From assembly GCA_005884685.1 (NCBI GenBank), contig VBAH01000022.1, positions 1 through 64,000 of the forward strand: a stretch of 64,000 nucleotides of DNA, read 5' to 3'. This DNA comes from Alphaproteobacteria bacterium (GTDB taxonomy: Bacteria > Pseudomonadota > Alphaproteobacteria > Rhizobiales > Xanthobacteraceae). Numbering within the stretch: position 1 is the first letter of the stretch; every line of letters begins with the position of its first letter. The notes beneath the pieces are model-generated. The model ran no database searches. It was given only the letters and a program-made list of their open reading frames with translations, and was not told the DNA's origin. Below are positions 25,922 to 35,673 of the stretch, in pieces. The translations under genes were made by a program, and so were the position numbers.

Positions 25922-27838
25922 TCAGGCGTGTTGCATCAGGTCGATCCGAACGTCCTTACCGAGCGCCTCGAACACTTTTGCCACGATCCCCTTCGCATCG
26001 AGACCCGCGACCGCATACATCGCGGCCGGCGAATCCTGGTCGATGAACACGTCAGGAAGCACCATGCAGCGCACTTTCAGGCCGCTGTCGAGTGCCCCAT
26101 TCTCCGCAAGCGTTTGCAGCACATGCGCGCCGAAACCGCCAATCGCGCCTTCCTCGATCGTGATCAAGACTTCGTGTTCCTTGGCCAATCGCAGCACCAG
26201 CGCGGTGTCGAGGGGCTTTGCGAAGCGCGCGTCCGCAACGCTCGCCGACAGACCCTGTGCGGCCAGCATATCGGCCGCCTTGAAGCATTCCTGCAAACGC
26301 GTGCCATAGGACAAAAGCGCGACCGAGGTGCCCTCGCGCATGATGCGGCCTTTTCCGATCTCCAGCGGCACACCGAACTCCGGCATGTCGACGCCGACGC
26401 CGTCGCCGCGCGGGTAACGCAGCGCCGAGGGGGCATCGTCGATCGCGACTTGCGTGGCCACCATGTGCACGAGCTCGGCCTCGTCGGCGGGCGCCATCAG
26501 CACGAAGCCGGGCAGGCAGCCGAGATACGCGAGATCGAACGCGCCCGCGTGCGTCGGCCCGTCGGCCCCGACCAGCCCGGCGCGGTCGAGCACGAAGCGC
26601 ACCGGCAGACGCTGGATCGCGACATCATGGACGACCTGGTCGTAGCCGCGCTGCAGAAAGGTCGAATAGATCGCGGCGAACGGCTTGTAGCCTTCGGTCG
26701 CAAGGCCCGCCGCGAAGGTCACGCCATGCTGCTCGGCGATCCCGACATCGAAGGTGCGCGGGGGAAAGGCTTTCTGGAAAATATCGACGCCGGTGCCACC
26801 CGGCATTGCGGCAGTGATCGCGACGATCTTGTCGTCCTTGCGCGCCTCTTTGACCAGGCTCTCGCCGAACACCTTGGTGTAGGATGGCGCGTTCGCCTGC
26901 GCCTTCGCCTGCTTGCCGGTCGCGACGTCGAACTTCACCACGCCGTGGTATCTATCGCTCGATGCCTCGGCGGGCGCATAGCCCTTGCCCTTCTGCGTAA
27001 CGACATGGACCAGGATCGGGCCGTTCTCGGACTCGCGCACATTGCGCAGCACCGGCACGAGGTGATCCAGGTTATGCCCGTCGATCGGGCCGACATAGTA
27101 GAAGCCCAGTTCCTCGAACAATGTGCCGCCGGTGAGGAAGCCGCGCGCGTATTCCTCGACGCGTATCGCCTTCTCTTCGATCGAACGCGGCATGCGCCTG
27201 GCGATCTGCTTGCCGATCTCGCGCAGCGACGTGTAGGTGCGCCCGGAAATCAGACGGGCGAGATACGCGGAGAGCGCGCCGACCGGCGGCGCGATCGACA
27301 TCTCGTTGTCGTTCAGGATCACGATCAGGCGCGAATTCAGCGCGCCGGCATTATTCATCGCCTCATAGGCCATGCCGGCGGACATCGCGCCGTCGCCGAT
27401 CACCGCGATCACGTTGCGCTTCTCTCCGCTCAGGTCGCGCGCGACCGCCATGCCGAGTCCGGCGGAAATCGAGGTGGACGAATGCGCGGCGCCGAAACAG
27501 TCGTATTCGCTCTCGGCGCGCTTGGTGAAGCCGGAGAGGCCGCCGCCTTGACGTAAGGTCCGGATACGGTCGCGTCGGCCGGTCAGGATTTTATGCGGAT
27601 AGGCCTGGTGGCCGACGTCCCAGATCAGCCGGTCGTTCGGGGTGTCGAACACGTAGTGCAGCGCAACGGTGAGCTCGACGACGCCGAGTCCGGCACCCAG
27701 GTGTCCCCCGGTGACCGCGACGGCGGAAATGGTTTCCGCACGTAGATCGGCGGCAACCTTCGGCAAGTCCTGCTCGTTGAGGCGCCGAAGATCGGCCGGC
27801 GTCCTGATCGCGTCCAATAATGTTGTGCTCAACGTCAT
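25922..27838 (-). CDS. dxs: 1-deoxy-D-xylulose-5-phosphate synthase
   Basis: The ThDP enzyme has 638 residues. The ThDP-magnesium motif is [18 protein letters not shown] through NDN, with an early [15 protein letters not shown] and a C-terminal transketolase-like half ([30 protein letters not shown]). It condenses pyruvate and glyceraldehyde-3-phosphate, the first and rate-setting MEP step. The ATG at 27838 (MTLSTTLLD) follows a CAAGG site; an upstream in-frame start lacks homology. It is the first gene of dxs-ispH-hpnH and is divergent from hpnN across a 258-bp gap. Confidence 0.97.
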   Translation of the reverse strand: MTLSTTLLDAIRTPADLRRLNEQDLPKVAADLRAETISAVAVTGGHLGAGLGVVELTVALHYVFDTPNDRLIWDVGHQAYPHKILTGRRDRIRTLRQGGGLSGFTKRAESEYDCFGAAHSSTSISAGLGMAVARDLSGEKRNVIAVIGDGAMSAGMAYEAMNNAGALNSRLIVILNDNEMSIAPPVGALSAYLARLISGRTYTSLREIGKQIARRMPRSIEEKAIRVEEYARGFLTGGTLFEELGFYYVGPIDGHNLDHLVPVLRNVRESENGPILVHVVTQKGKGYAPAEASSDRYHGVVKFDVATGKQAKAQANAPSYTKVFGESLVKEARKDDKIVAITAAMPGGTGVDIFQKAFPPRTFDVGIAEQHGVTFAAGLATEGYKPFAAIYSTFLQRGYDQVVHDVAIQRLPVRFVLDRAGLVGADGPTHAGAFDLAYLGCLPGFVLMAPADEAELVHMVATQVAIDDAPSALRYPRGDGVGVDMPEFGVPLEIGKGRIMREGTSVALLSYGTRLQECFKAADMLAAQGLSASVADARFAKPLDTALVLRLAKEHEVLITIEEGAIGGFGAHVLQTLAENGALDSGLKVRCMVLPDVFIDQDSPAAMYAVAGLDAKGIVAKVFEALGKDVRIDLMQHA

Positions 27839-28096
27839 GCCTTGGACAAACTCTTGCAGAAGTTCCACAGATGTATGGGCGAGACCATTGAGTCTGCCCC
27901 GCGCCTTGCCGCAGCGCAATGAACTAATACATGGTTGTCTTGATCGCCAGTATTTCCGTCCAATCGACCCGGCCGGGAACTTGTGCTAGCGCCCCGTTGC
28001 CGACTGTATCGCCAACGCGTTGAGCCATCGGATGGTTCAGCCGGCCCATAGGGTCCTTCCCAGGTCCATCCCGAATTAGCGAGAAAAAACAGGGGT

Positions 28097-30697
28097 ATGC
28101 TTAGAGCCGCAATCGTAGCGACGGTCACCCGCTGCACCCGGCACGCGTGGCTCGTGATTGCCGTTGCGACGGTGGCGACGGCAGTGTCGAGCGTTTACGC
28201 TGCCCGTCATTTTGCCATCAACACCGATATTAACACGCTGATTTCGCCGGATTTGTCGTGGCGCAAGCGGGAAATCGCCTTTGATCAGGCTTTTCCGCAG
28301 CATTTGCGGTCGATTCTGGTCGTTCTCGACGCTCCGACCCCCGAGCTTGCAACGCAAGCGTCGGCCGCCCTGGTAGGCCGACTCAGCGAGAATACGCGCC
28401 TGTTCAAATCCGTGGCCCAGCCGGGGGGCGGCGAATTTTTCCGCCAGAACGGCCTGCTGTTCCTTCCCACGCCCGAGACCGAGAAGGTCGCCGGGCAAAT
28501 CACCCAGGCCGAGCCGCTGATCGCCCAGCTTGCCACCGATCCCACGCTGCGCGGCCTGATCGAGGTCCTCCAGATGGGCCTGACGGGGGTCGAGCTGGAA
28601 AAGACCACGCTCGACGCGATGGTTCGGCCGCTCGCGACGACCGCCGACACCGTCGAGGCGGTGATGGCGAACAAACCGGTCTACTTCTCCTGGCACGAGT
28701 TGCTGGCAGGCTCGGAGGGCGGCAACACCAACACCAAGCGCAAGTTCATCGACATCCAGCCGGAGCTCGACTTCACCGCGTTGCAGCCGGGCAAGAAGGC
28801 GACCGACGCCATCCGGCAGGCGGTGACCGACCTGAAGCTGCCCGAGGACTCTGGCGCGCGCGTGCGCCTCACGGGCCCCGTGCCCATCGCCGACGAGGAA
28901 TTCGCCACGGTGCAGGAGGGCATGCTGGTGAACAGCATCGCCACCGTCGTCATCGTGCTGGTGATCTTGTGGCTGGCGCTGAGGTCCGGGCGGATCATTC
29001 TCGCGGTGTTTCTCAACCTGGTCGCAGGGCTCGCGATGACCGCCGCGCTCGGCTTTCTCATCGTCGGCCCGCTTAATCTGATCTCGATTGCCTTCGCGGT
29101 ACTGTTCGTCGGGCTCGGCGTCGATTTCGGCATCCAGTTCAGCGTGCGCTATCGCGCCGACCGTTACGATGTCGACGACCTGAAGCTCGCGCTCGCGCAT
29201 GCGGCGCGCTATGCCGGTGCGCCACTGACGCTTGCCGCAGCAGCAACAGCAGCGGGCTTCCTGTCGTTCCTGCCGACGGCCTATCGCGGCGTGTCGGAGC
29301 TCGGGCAGATCGCCGGCATGGGCATGCTGGTCGCCTACCTGTCCAGCATCACGCTGCTGCCGGCGCTGCTCACCGTGCTCAACCCGCGCGGCGAGCCGGA
29401 GCCGCTCGGCTTCGCGTGGCTCGCCCCGGTCGATCGCTTCATGGAGCGCCAGCGCATTCCGATCCTGGTCGGCGTCGCGGCCGTGTCGCTCGGCGGATTG
29501 CCGTTGCTCTATTTCCTCCAGTTCGACTTCAACCCGATCAACCTGCGCAGCCCGCGCGTCGAGTCGATCGCGACATTCCTCGACCTGCGGCGCGATCCGA
29601 TCACGGGTGCGAACGCAATCAGCGTTCTCGCGCCCGATCTGGCGGCATCGCGGCCGATCGCCGAGCGGCTCTCTAAGGTGCCGGAGGTGTCGCAGGTCCG
29701 CACGCTCGACTACTTCGTTCCGTCCGACCAGGAGCAGAAACTCGCCGCTATCGCGGTTGCGCGTGACAAGCTCGAGCCGTCATTTCAGCCCGACGCCGCG
29801 CAAACGCCGCCGACCGATGAGGAGAACGTCACGTCGCTGAACGAGGTCGTGACCTCGCTCAACGAGGCCACCGCCAAGCATCCGGGAGGGCCGGGCGCCG
29901 CGGCCGCGCAGCGACTCGCCGGGGATCTGGCGAAACTGGCACAGGCGACCCCCGAGATGCGCAAGCAGGTCGCAGCCGCGTTCCTGCGTCCGCTGGGGAC
30001 GGCGCTTGGCGACCTCCAGGACTTGCTGCGCGCGCATAAGGTGACGCTGGCCGATGTGCCGAGGGACATCGAGGAGCTCTGGCGCACCGCGGACGGGCGT
30101 GCGCGTGTCGAGGTGCTGCCCAGGGGCGATCCCAACGACAACGAAACGCTGCGCCAATTCGCCCGCGCGGTGCTTGCCGTCGAGCCGGATGCCACCGGCG
30201 GACCGATCTCTATTCTGGAATCCGGCGAAACCATCGTGCGAGCCTTCTTTGAGGCGGGCGGCTGGGCGCTCATCTCGATCGCGATCCTGTTGTGGATCGT
30301 GTTGCGGCGTTTCGGTGACGTGCTGCTGACGATCGTGCCGCTGCTGCTTGCCGGCGTGGTGACGCTCGAACTGTGCGTGGTGTTCGGGATTTCGCTGAAT
30401 TTCGCCAATATCATTGCGCTGCCGCTGCTGCTCGGCATCGGCGTCGCGTTCAAGATCTACTACATCATGGCGTGGCGCGCCGGGCAGGCCGGCTTGTTGC
30501 AATCGAGCCTGACGCGCGCCGTGTTCTACAGCGCGTTGACCACTGCGACGGCGTTCGGCAGCCTGTGGCTGTCGAGCCATCCGGGCACGTCGAGCATGGG
30601 CAAGCTGCTGGCGCTCTCGCTGCTCACCACGCTCGCGGCGGCCGTGCTGTTCCAGCCCGTGCTGATGGGCAAGCCGCGCGAACTCGGCGAGATGTGA
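28097..30697 (+). CDS. hpnN: Hopanoid transporter HpnN (RND/MMPL family)
   Basis: This large inner-membrane protein has 866 residues. Its N-terminal helix (WLVIAVATVATAVSSVYA) is followed by a periplasmic domain, then a block of about five helices (VIVLVILWLALRSGRIILAV through SISTLPAL-like helices). A second periplasmic domain and a second helix block (LISIAILLWIVLRRF onward) give the RND two-fold repeat. HpnN moves hopanoids from inner to outer membrane. It is divergent from dxs and close to hpnO. Length and duplicated topology are normal. Confidence 0.95.
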   Translation: MLRAAIVATVTRCTRHAWLVIAVATVATAVSSVYAARHFAINTDINTLISPDLSWRKREIAFDQAFPQHLRSILVVLDAPTPELATQASAALVGRLSENTRLFKSVAQPGGGEFFRQNGLLFLPTPETEKVAGQITQAEPLIAQLATDPTLRGLIEVLQMGLTGVELEKTTLDAMVRPLATTADTVEAVMANKPVYFSWHELLAGSEGGNTNTKRKFIDIQPELDFTALQPGKKATDAIRQAVTDLKLPEDSGARVRLTGPVPIADEEFATVQEGMLVNSIATVVIVLVILWLALRSGRIILAVFLNLVAGLAMTAALGFLIVGPLNLISIAFAVLFVGLGVDFGIQFSVRYRADRYDVDDLKLALAHAARYAGAPLTLAAAATAAGFLSFLPTAYRGVSELGQIAGMGMLVAYLSSITLLPALLTVLNPRGEPEPLGFAWLAPVDRFMERQRIPILVGVAAVSLGGLPLLYFLQFDFNPINLRSPRVESIATFLDLRRDPITGANAISVLAPDLAASRPIAERLSKVPEVSQVRTLDYFVPSDQEQKLAAIAVARDKLEPSFQPDAAQTPPTDEENVTSLNEVVTSLNEATAKHPGGPGAAAAQRLAGDLAKLAQATPEMRKQVAAAFLRPLGTALGDLQDLLRAHKVTLADVPRDIEELWRTADGRARVEVLPRGDPNDNETLRQFARAVLAVEPDATGGPISILESGETIVRAFFEAGGWALISIAILLWIVLRRFGDVLLTIVPLLLAGVVTLELCVVFGISLNFANIIALPLLLGIGVAFKIYYIMAWRAGQAGLLQSSLTRAVFYSALTTATAFGSLWLSSHPGTSSMGKLLALSLLTTLAAAVLFQPVLMGKPRELGEM

Positions 30698-30706
30698 GGG
30701 ACCGGC

Positions 30707-31303
30707 TCACTTCTTCGTGGATGCTCCATTGGGAGGAGCGAGGGCCTGTTCGGCGGCGACCCGCTGGCACGTGTCGCTGAGCGCGGCCTGTTGCGGAGCA
30801 CCCTTGGGCGCACTTTTTGCGGCTGGCGGGGCTTTCGTCTGCGAGGCGGGTGCGGATTTGAGCGGCGGAAGCGGGGTCGCGTTCGCCGGCGGGCTTTTGA
30901 CGCGAGTCCACTGCTGGGTCAGGCACGCCGGCCAAAACAGACAGCCCTCGAGGTCCAGCGTATTCTCATTCGCGAGGCTGATGGTCGCGCCATACAGCTT
31001 GCCGTTCTGGGAGTTGTAGATCTCGCCGGTCCATTTTCCCGGCTCCTTGGTCGGCGACAGGCCCATCAAGACCGGGGTTCCGAGGAGTGCACGGCCCTTC
31101 TTGGCTGGATCGGGGTTCTCATTGTCGAAACCCGGCGCTTTCTCCCAGGAGACGATGCCCCACATCTTGCCATTGCAGTTGTCGATGCGGACGTGGCCGT
31201 AGCCGTCCTTGACCAGCCAGTCGCCGATCACCGAAGGCTCGGCGGCGAACGCCGAGGCCGACAAAAAGGTGAGGATTGCTGCAGGTGCGAAGAGGCGTTT
31301 CAT
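30707..31303 (-). CDS. DUF2147 secreted protein
   Basis: The 198-residue protein has a signal peptide (MKRLFAPAAILTFLSASAFA) and an N-terminal DUF2147 domain (VIGDWLVKDGYGHVRIDNCN, KMWGIVSWEK, GRALLGTPVLMGLSPTKEPG, WTGEIYNSQNGKLYGATISL). An Ala/Pro/Lys tail follows, with two cysteines near the end (CQRV). DUF2147 proteins are periplasmic and of unsettled role. It converges on hpnN (9-bp gap) and diverges from hpnO. Its insertion between these two hopanoid genes is notable, but co-function is unproven. ATG at 31303 precedes the signal peptide. Confidence 0.88.
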   Translation of the reverse strand: MKRLFAPAAILTFLSASAFAAEPSVIGDWLVKDGYGHVRIDNCNGKMWGIVSWEKAPGFDNENPDPAKKGRALLGTPVLMGLSPTKEPGKWTGEIYNSQNGKLYGATISLANENTLDLEGCLFWPACLTQQWTRVKSPPANATPLPPLKSAPASQTKAPPAAKSAPKGAPQQAALSDTCQRVAAEQALAPPNGASTKK

Positions 31304-31376
31304 GCCGACCATTCCCAGTTCGTTTAGACGAGATTGCGCTCGCGCATCCGATGCCAACGCCCTAGTGTCCGTTTCG

Positions 31377-31410
31377 GGCAGCAATTCGGCAAATATGCCG
31401 CATTGCTGCC
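31377..31410. promoter_or_regulatory. 34-bp near-perfect palindrome upstream of hpnO
   Basis: GGCAGCAATTCGGCA, spacer AATA, TGCCGCATTGCTGCC: 14 of 15 arm positions pair. It sits in the divergent gap between the DUF2147 and hpnO genes, 48 bp before the hpnO ATG. It has no T tract, so it is more likely an operator or a 5'-UTR hairpin than a terminator. It is not related to repeat families A-C. Confidence 0.65.
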
Positions 31411-31458
31411 TCTCTGTCGTTGGCTAGGGTGGTGGCGGATATCCGGGACGACTTGCGA

Positions 31459-32847
31459 ATGCAGGATTTGAACATCGATATTGCCGCGCTTTTCGAATCC
31501 CGCGAATCCGAGCGTTTCAGCCTCCACACCCGCCGTCTCAACGAGCAGATGGTCCGTGTGCTGCGAACCATCGGGTACGATGTCGGCTTTTGCAAGGGAA
31601 GCGGGCAATATCTCTATGACCGTACCGGCACGCGCTACCTTGATCTGCTGAGCGGCTTCGGCGTCTTCGCGGTCGGCCGCAACCACTCTGCAATCCGCTC
31701 CGCGCTGAAAAGCGTGCTCGATGCCGATCTGCCCAATCTCGTGCAGATGGATGTGTCGACCCTCGCGGGCATTCTGGCCGAGCGGTTGCTTGCGCTCGTG
31801 CCGCACCTCGACAAGGTGTTCTTCGCAAACTCCGGCGCGGAGGCGACCGAGGCGGCGATCAAGTTCGCACGCGCGGCGACCGGCCGCCCCGGCATCGTGT
31901 TCTGCAATCACGCCTTCCATGGCCTGACCTATGGCGCGCTGTCGCTTAACGGCGATGACATGTTCCGCAATGGGTTCGAGCCGCTGCTGCCGGATTGCGT
32001 GCGTATCCCGTTCAACGATCTGGTCGCGCTCGAGCAGGCGCTCTCTGCGCGCCGTATCGCGGCGTTCATCGTGGAGCCGATCCAGGGCAAGGGCGTGATC
32101 CTGCCGAGCGAAGAGTATCTGAAAGGCGCCGAACATCTCTGCCGCCGCTACGAGACGCTGTTCGTCGCCGACGAGATCCAGACCGGGATCGGCCGCACCG
32201 GCAAATTCCTCGCCGGCGAGCACTGGGGCATCGAGCCCGACATGGTGCTGCTCGCCAAGGCGCTCTCCGGCGGCCACGTGCCGGTCGGTGCGGTGCTGAT
32301 GCGCAAGGGGGCCTACGACAAGGTGTTCAACCGGATGGACCGCGCCGTGGTGCACGGGTCCACCTTCGGCAAGAATGACCTCGCGATGGCCGCCGGCATC
32401 GCGACGCTCGAAGTGATGAAGGCCGAGCGCGTGACCGAGAACGCCGCGCGCACCGGCGAGCGGCTGCTGCGCGAGCTCGGCGCGCTGGCCGGGAACTACG
32501 AGCTTCTGAAACACGTGCGCGGCAAGGGGCTGATGATCGGCGTCGAGTTCGGCTCGCCGAGCTCGCTCAAGCTCAAGGCCTCGTGGAACGTGCTGGAGAC
32601 CGCGAGCAAGGGGCTGTTCTGTCAGCTCATCACCATTCCGTTGTTCAAGCAGCACAAGATCCTGACGCAGGTCGCCGGTCACGGCAGCCACACCGTCAAG
32701 CTTCTTCCGCCACTGATCATCAATGACGAAGACTGCGACTGGATCGTGCGCGCGTTCGACGATGTGATCGCCGACAGTCACAAGGCCGGCGCGGTGTGGT
32801 CGCTCGGCAAGACGCTGGTCGAGCACGCGATGCGCGCGAGCGCATAA
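31459..32847 (+). CDS. hpnO: Hopanoid aminotransferase HpnO
   Basis: This class III, PLP-dependent aminotransferase has 462 residues. The cofactor motifs are [30 protein letters not shown] (Asp contacts the PLP ring nitrogen) and the Schiff-base lysine in LLAKALSGG. HpnO makes aminobacteriohopanetriol from a hopanoid ketone or aldehyde precursor. Placement beside hpnN fits R. palustris-type loci. ATG 31459 is chosen; upstream TTG/GTG codons (31420-31432) are in frame and possible, and no strong ribosome site decides. A palindrome lies at 31377-31410. Confidence 0.88.
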   Translation: MQDLNIDIAALFESRESERFSLHTRRLNEQMVRVLRTIGYDVGFCKGSGQYLYDRTGTRYLDLLSGFGVFAVGRNHSAIRSALKSVLDADLPNLVQMDVSTLAGILAERLLALVPHLDKVFFANSGAEATEAAIKFARAATGRPGIVFCNHAFHGLTYGALSLNGDDMFRNGFEPLLPDCVRIPFNDLVALEQALSARRIAAFIVEPIQGKGVILPSEEYLKGAEHLCRRYETLFVADEIQTGIGRTGKFLAGEHWGIEPDMVLLAKALSGGHVPVGAVLMRKGAYDKVFNRMDRAVVHGSTFGKNDLAMAAGIATLEVMKAERVTENAARTGERLLRELGALAGNYELLKHVRGKGLMIGVEFGSPSSLKLKASWNVLETASKGLFCQLITIPLFKQHKILTQVAGHGSHTVKLLPPLIINDEDCDWIVRAFDDVIADSHKAGAVWSLGKTLVEHAMRASA

Positions 32848-32858
32848 GAGCACCCGCT

Positions 32859-32942
32859 CCGCTCGTGCCCGCGCAAGCGGGCATCCAGCTGTTGTTTCTT
32901 ACCCTGCGACCTCTGGGTCCCCGCTTTCGCGGGGACGAGCGG
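32859..32942. repeat. Palindromic repeat, family B, copy 2
   Basis: CCGCTCGTGCCCGCGCAAG ... CTTTCGCGGGGACGAGCGG, at the 3' end of hpnO. Confidence 0.85.
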
Positions 32943-33046
32943 AATTTGGGTTCTAATCTGGCGCAACCCATCGCTTGGCCGCACTCTTGTCCCGAGACGC
33001 TAAATGCCGAAGACTTGTTCGGGCAGCGGACGGGAAGACGATCACC

Positions 33047-33952
33047 ATGCGATTACCCCACCATGATCGCTACGACTATTCGGCCATCTCGCGGCGCGCG
33101 AATTACGACTGGCCGGATGGCAAACGCCTTGCCGTCTATCTCGGCATCAATATCGAGCATTTCGCGTTCGGGACCGGGCTTGGCCATTCGGTGACGGTGG
33201 AGGGCCCGCCGCCAGACCCGCGCACGTTTTCCTGGCGCGATTATGGAAATCGCGTGGGCGTCTGGCGCCTGTTCGATCTGCTCGACGAACTGGGACTGCC
33301 GGCATGCCACCTCATCAACACCACGGTGCTCGACTATGCGCCAGATATTCCGCAGGCGATCAACGCGCGCAGGGATGAATACATCGGCCATGGCCGCACC
33401 AATGCCGAACGGCAGGGGCAGATGTGGGAAGAGGACGAAGCGCGCCTGATCGCTTATGTACGCGACGCGCTCGCGAAACACGGAGGGCGCCCGCCGCGCG
33501 GCTGGATGGGGCCATGGATGTCGCAGAGCCGCGTCACGCCCGATCTGCTCAAGGAGGCTGGCTTTGATTTCCTGATGGACTGGCCGTGTGACGATCAGCC
33601 GATCTGGCTGCGCACGCGCGCGGGTCCATTGATGTCGGTGCCTTATCCGCTCGAGATCAACGACTCGCCGATGATGCTGGTGCGCCACCACACGGCGGTC
33701 GACTTCGAACGGATGATCATCGATCAGTTCGACGAAATGCTCGCCCAGTCGGAGCGCCACGCGCTGGTCTGCGGCATCGCGCTGCACACCATGATCATGG
33801 GCCAGCCCTATCGGCTGCGTGCCCTCCGCCGCGCACTGAAATACATCGTCGATCATCCGCAGCGCGAGAAAATCTGGTTCACCCGGCCCGGCGAGATCTT
33901 CGATCATTGCGCGGGGCTGAAGGCGGGCGTGGTGCCGGGCAGTGACGCTTGA
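33047..33952 (+). CDS. Polysaccharide deacetylase-family (PuuE-like) protein
   Basis: The 301-residue protein is of the NodB-like carbohydrate esterase 4 superfamily, in the PuuE/allantoinase-like branch rather than chitin deacetylase. Features are NYDWPDGKRLAVYLGINIEHF near the N-terminus, GVWRLFDLLDELGLPACHLI, NARRDEYIGHGRTN, and RPPRGWMGPWMSQS followed by TPDLLKEAGFDFLMDWPCDD. The metal-site histidines may be in GIALHTMIMGQP and IGHGRTN. ATG 33047 follows GGAAGACG. Its physiological amide or ureide substrate is unknown. It is flanked by two family B repeats. Confidence 0.85.
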   Translation: MRLPHHDRYDYSAISRRANYDWPDGKRLAVYLGINIEHFAFGTGLGHSVTVEGPPPDPRTFSWRDYGNRVGVWRLFDLLDELGLPACHLINTTVLDYAPDIPQAINARRDEYIGHGRTNAERQGQMWEEDEARLIAYVRDALAKHGGRPPRGWMGPWMSQSRVTPDLLKEAGFDFLMDWPCDDQPIWLRTRAGPLMSVPYPLEINDSPMMLVRHHTAVDFERMIIDQFDEMLAQSERHALVCGIALHTMIMGQPYRLRALRRALKYIVDHPQREKIWFTRPGEIFDHCAGLKAGVVPGSDA

Positions 33953-33957
33953 GCTTC

Positions 33958-34030
33958 CCGCTCATTCCCGCGTAAGCGGGAATCCAGTTCTTTTGTGGCT
34001 CTGGGTCCCCGCTTTCGCGGGGACGAGCGG
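33958..34030. repeat. Palindromic repeat, family B, copy 3
   Basis: CCGCTCATTCCCGCGTAAG ... CTTTCGCGGGGACGAGCGG, between two convergent genes. Confidence 0.85.
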
Positions 34031-34038
34031 AGAATGGA

Positions 34039-35453
34039 TTACAGCGTCGGTACCATGCGATGATGGTCCGTCACCTGCTGATAGGCATCGACCGCCTGCA
34101 GCAGCGTGGCCTCAGCAAACGGATGCCCGACCAGTTGATAGGCCAGGGGCAATCCGCTCGTCGAAAAGCCGCACGGCACACTGATCGCCGGCAGGCCGAG
34201 AAAATTGAAAGGCCGCGTCAGCTGCGTGAGCCTGCTGAACAGACCGAGCAGCGTCTCACTGTCGGCACGCTCCATGTCGCTGTCGGACAACGTCGGCGGC
34301 AGGCATGGCGACATCGGCAGGTGCAGCAGGTCGATCCCGTCCATCACATCGGCGATAAATTTCGCGGTCAGGACACCGCGCAGGCGCAGCGCGTCGATGT
34401 AGTCGGTCGCCGGCAGGAAAAGTCCGCCCTCGATGCGCAGGCGCACGCCATTGGAATAGTCTTGCGGCCGCGTCTGCAGCCAGTGGCGGTGCATGGCGGC
34501 AGCTTCGCCCTTGATGATCGTCTCGCCGATCCGGAATAACGGTGCGAGATCGGGCAGGACGACGCGGACCACCTCCGCGCCGAGTCGCTCCAGAACGAGG
34601 ACGCTCTCGTCCGTCGCCGCCGCGATCTCTGCGTCGATATCGACCCCGTGATCCGCGACGCCGATGGTCAGCCCGGCGAGCCGATCGCCCCCGAGACGGC
34701 TCACATAGTCCGGAACGGGCTGCGCGCTCGTCGTGGCGTCGTTCGGATCGGGGCCCGCAATGACCTGAAGCAGCAGCGCGCAATCGCGCGCGGACCGCGC
34801 GATTGGCCCGACATGATCGAAGCTCCAGGAGCGCGGCATTGCGCCATGGCGGCTCACCCGTCCATACGTCGGCTTGAGTCCGACGACCCCGTTGAAGGCG
34901 GCCGGCAACCTGATTGAGGCGCCGGTGTCGGAGCCGAGCGCACCGAGCGTGGCGCGCGCCGCGACCGCGACCGCCGAGCCGCTTGAAGAGCCGCCCGGGA
35001 CATGCGCCGCATGGAACGCATTGCGGCAGTCGCCGAAGTGAACGTTGTGACCGGTCGGACCGGCGGCGAATTCCGACATGTTCAGGACGCCGAGCTCGAT
35101 CGCGCCCGCCGCGTCGAGCCGCTGCAACACCGTCGCGGTCGTGGTTGCGACCTGGTCCTGCAGAATCAGGCTGCCGCCGGTGGAAACCTTTCCCTCCCGA
35201 TAGAACATGTCCTTGTGCGCGAGCGGAACGCCATGCAGCGGCCCGCGGCGATGGCCGCGTTTGAGTTCGCGGTCACGTTCGCGCGCCGCTTCCAGCGCGG
35301 CCTCGGCGTCAATGCGGAGAAGCAGTTGCGGCTTGCGTGCCATGCCGCCGCACGGTCGAGGCAGGCTTCAGTCAGCGCGATGGAGGAGACCGCGCCTGCG
35401 GCAAGACGTTCAACGGCCTCGCTAAGATCGACCAGCGCGAGGTCGGTCATCAT
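34039..35453 (-). pseudogene. Amidase (signature family) with internal frameshift
   Basis: The main frame covers the amidase signature enzyme: HGVPLAHKDMF with the catalytic Lys, GGSSSGSAVAVAA with the cis-Ser, and GSDTGASIRLPAAF with the nucleophile Ser. The natural N-terminus (MMTDLALVDLSEAVERLAAG, ALTEACLDRAAAWHASRNCF) lies in another frame, starting at 35453. The two frames join cleanly as NCFS-RIDAEAALEAARERD if one base is added near 35314-35320. So the copy here is disrupted by a 1-bp loss or a sequencing slip. The ATG overlaps the stop of the small upstream gene by 4 bp, suggesting coupled expression when intact. Its amide substrate is unknown. Confidence 0.8.
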
Positions 35454-35653
35454 CGCGCTGTGTTGTTCAGCGTTGCGGCAAAGTAGCTCGGCTCGTCGTT
35501 GAATGAGAGCTGCGGAGCCGAGGCTCGTACCACCCCGCACAGCCGGTCAACTTCGATCGCTATGTCGGCAAGCCGCTGCGGCGTGATGCCGGAAGTCCCC
35601 GGCGCCTTCATCAGGCTTGTCGCAGGAGAAGCTGGACCGTTTTCAGCCGCCAT
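35450..35653 (-). CDS. Small protein upstream of amidase (67 aa)
   Basis: The short helical protein (ITPQRLADIAIEVDRLCGVV; SFNDEPSYFAATLNNTAR) resembles small accessory proteins encoded before bacterial amidases (DUF4089/GatC-like size and fold), but family membership is not certain. Its stop overlaps the amidase ATG (ATGA). It lies between hpaD and the amidase on one strand, consistent with a polycistronic unit. Confidence 0.6.
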   Translation of the reverse strand: MAAENGPASPATSLMKAPGTSGITPQRLADIAIEVDRLCGVVRASAPQLSFNDEPSYFAATLNNTAR

Positions 35654-35673
35654 GGGGGTGCTCCCGCGCTTGT

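Noticed and set aside
25829-27556. Plus-strand open frame across ispH and dxs
   Set aside because: Composition is arginine/histidine-rich noise; dxs on the minus strand is certain.
27839-28096. Possible ThDP riboswitch upstream of dxs
   Set aside because: No conserved THI-box elements were seen in this 258-bp gap.
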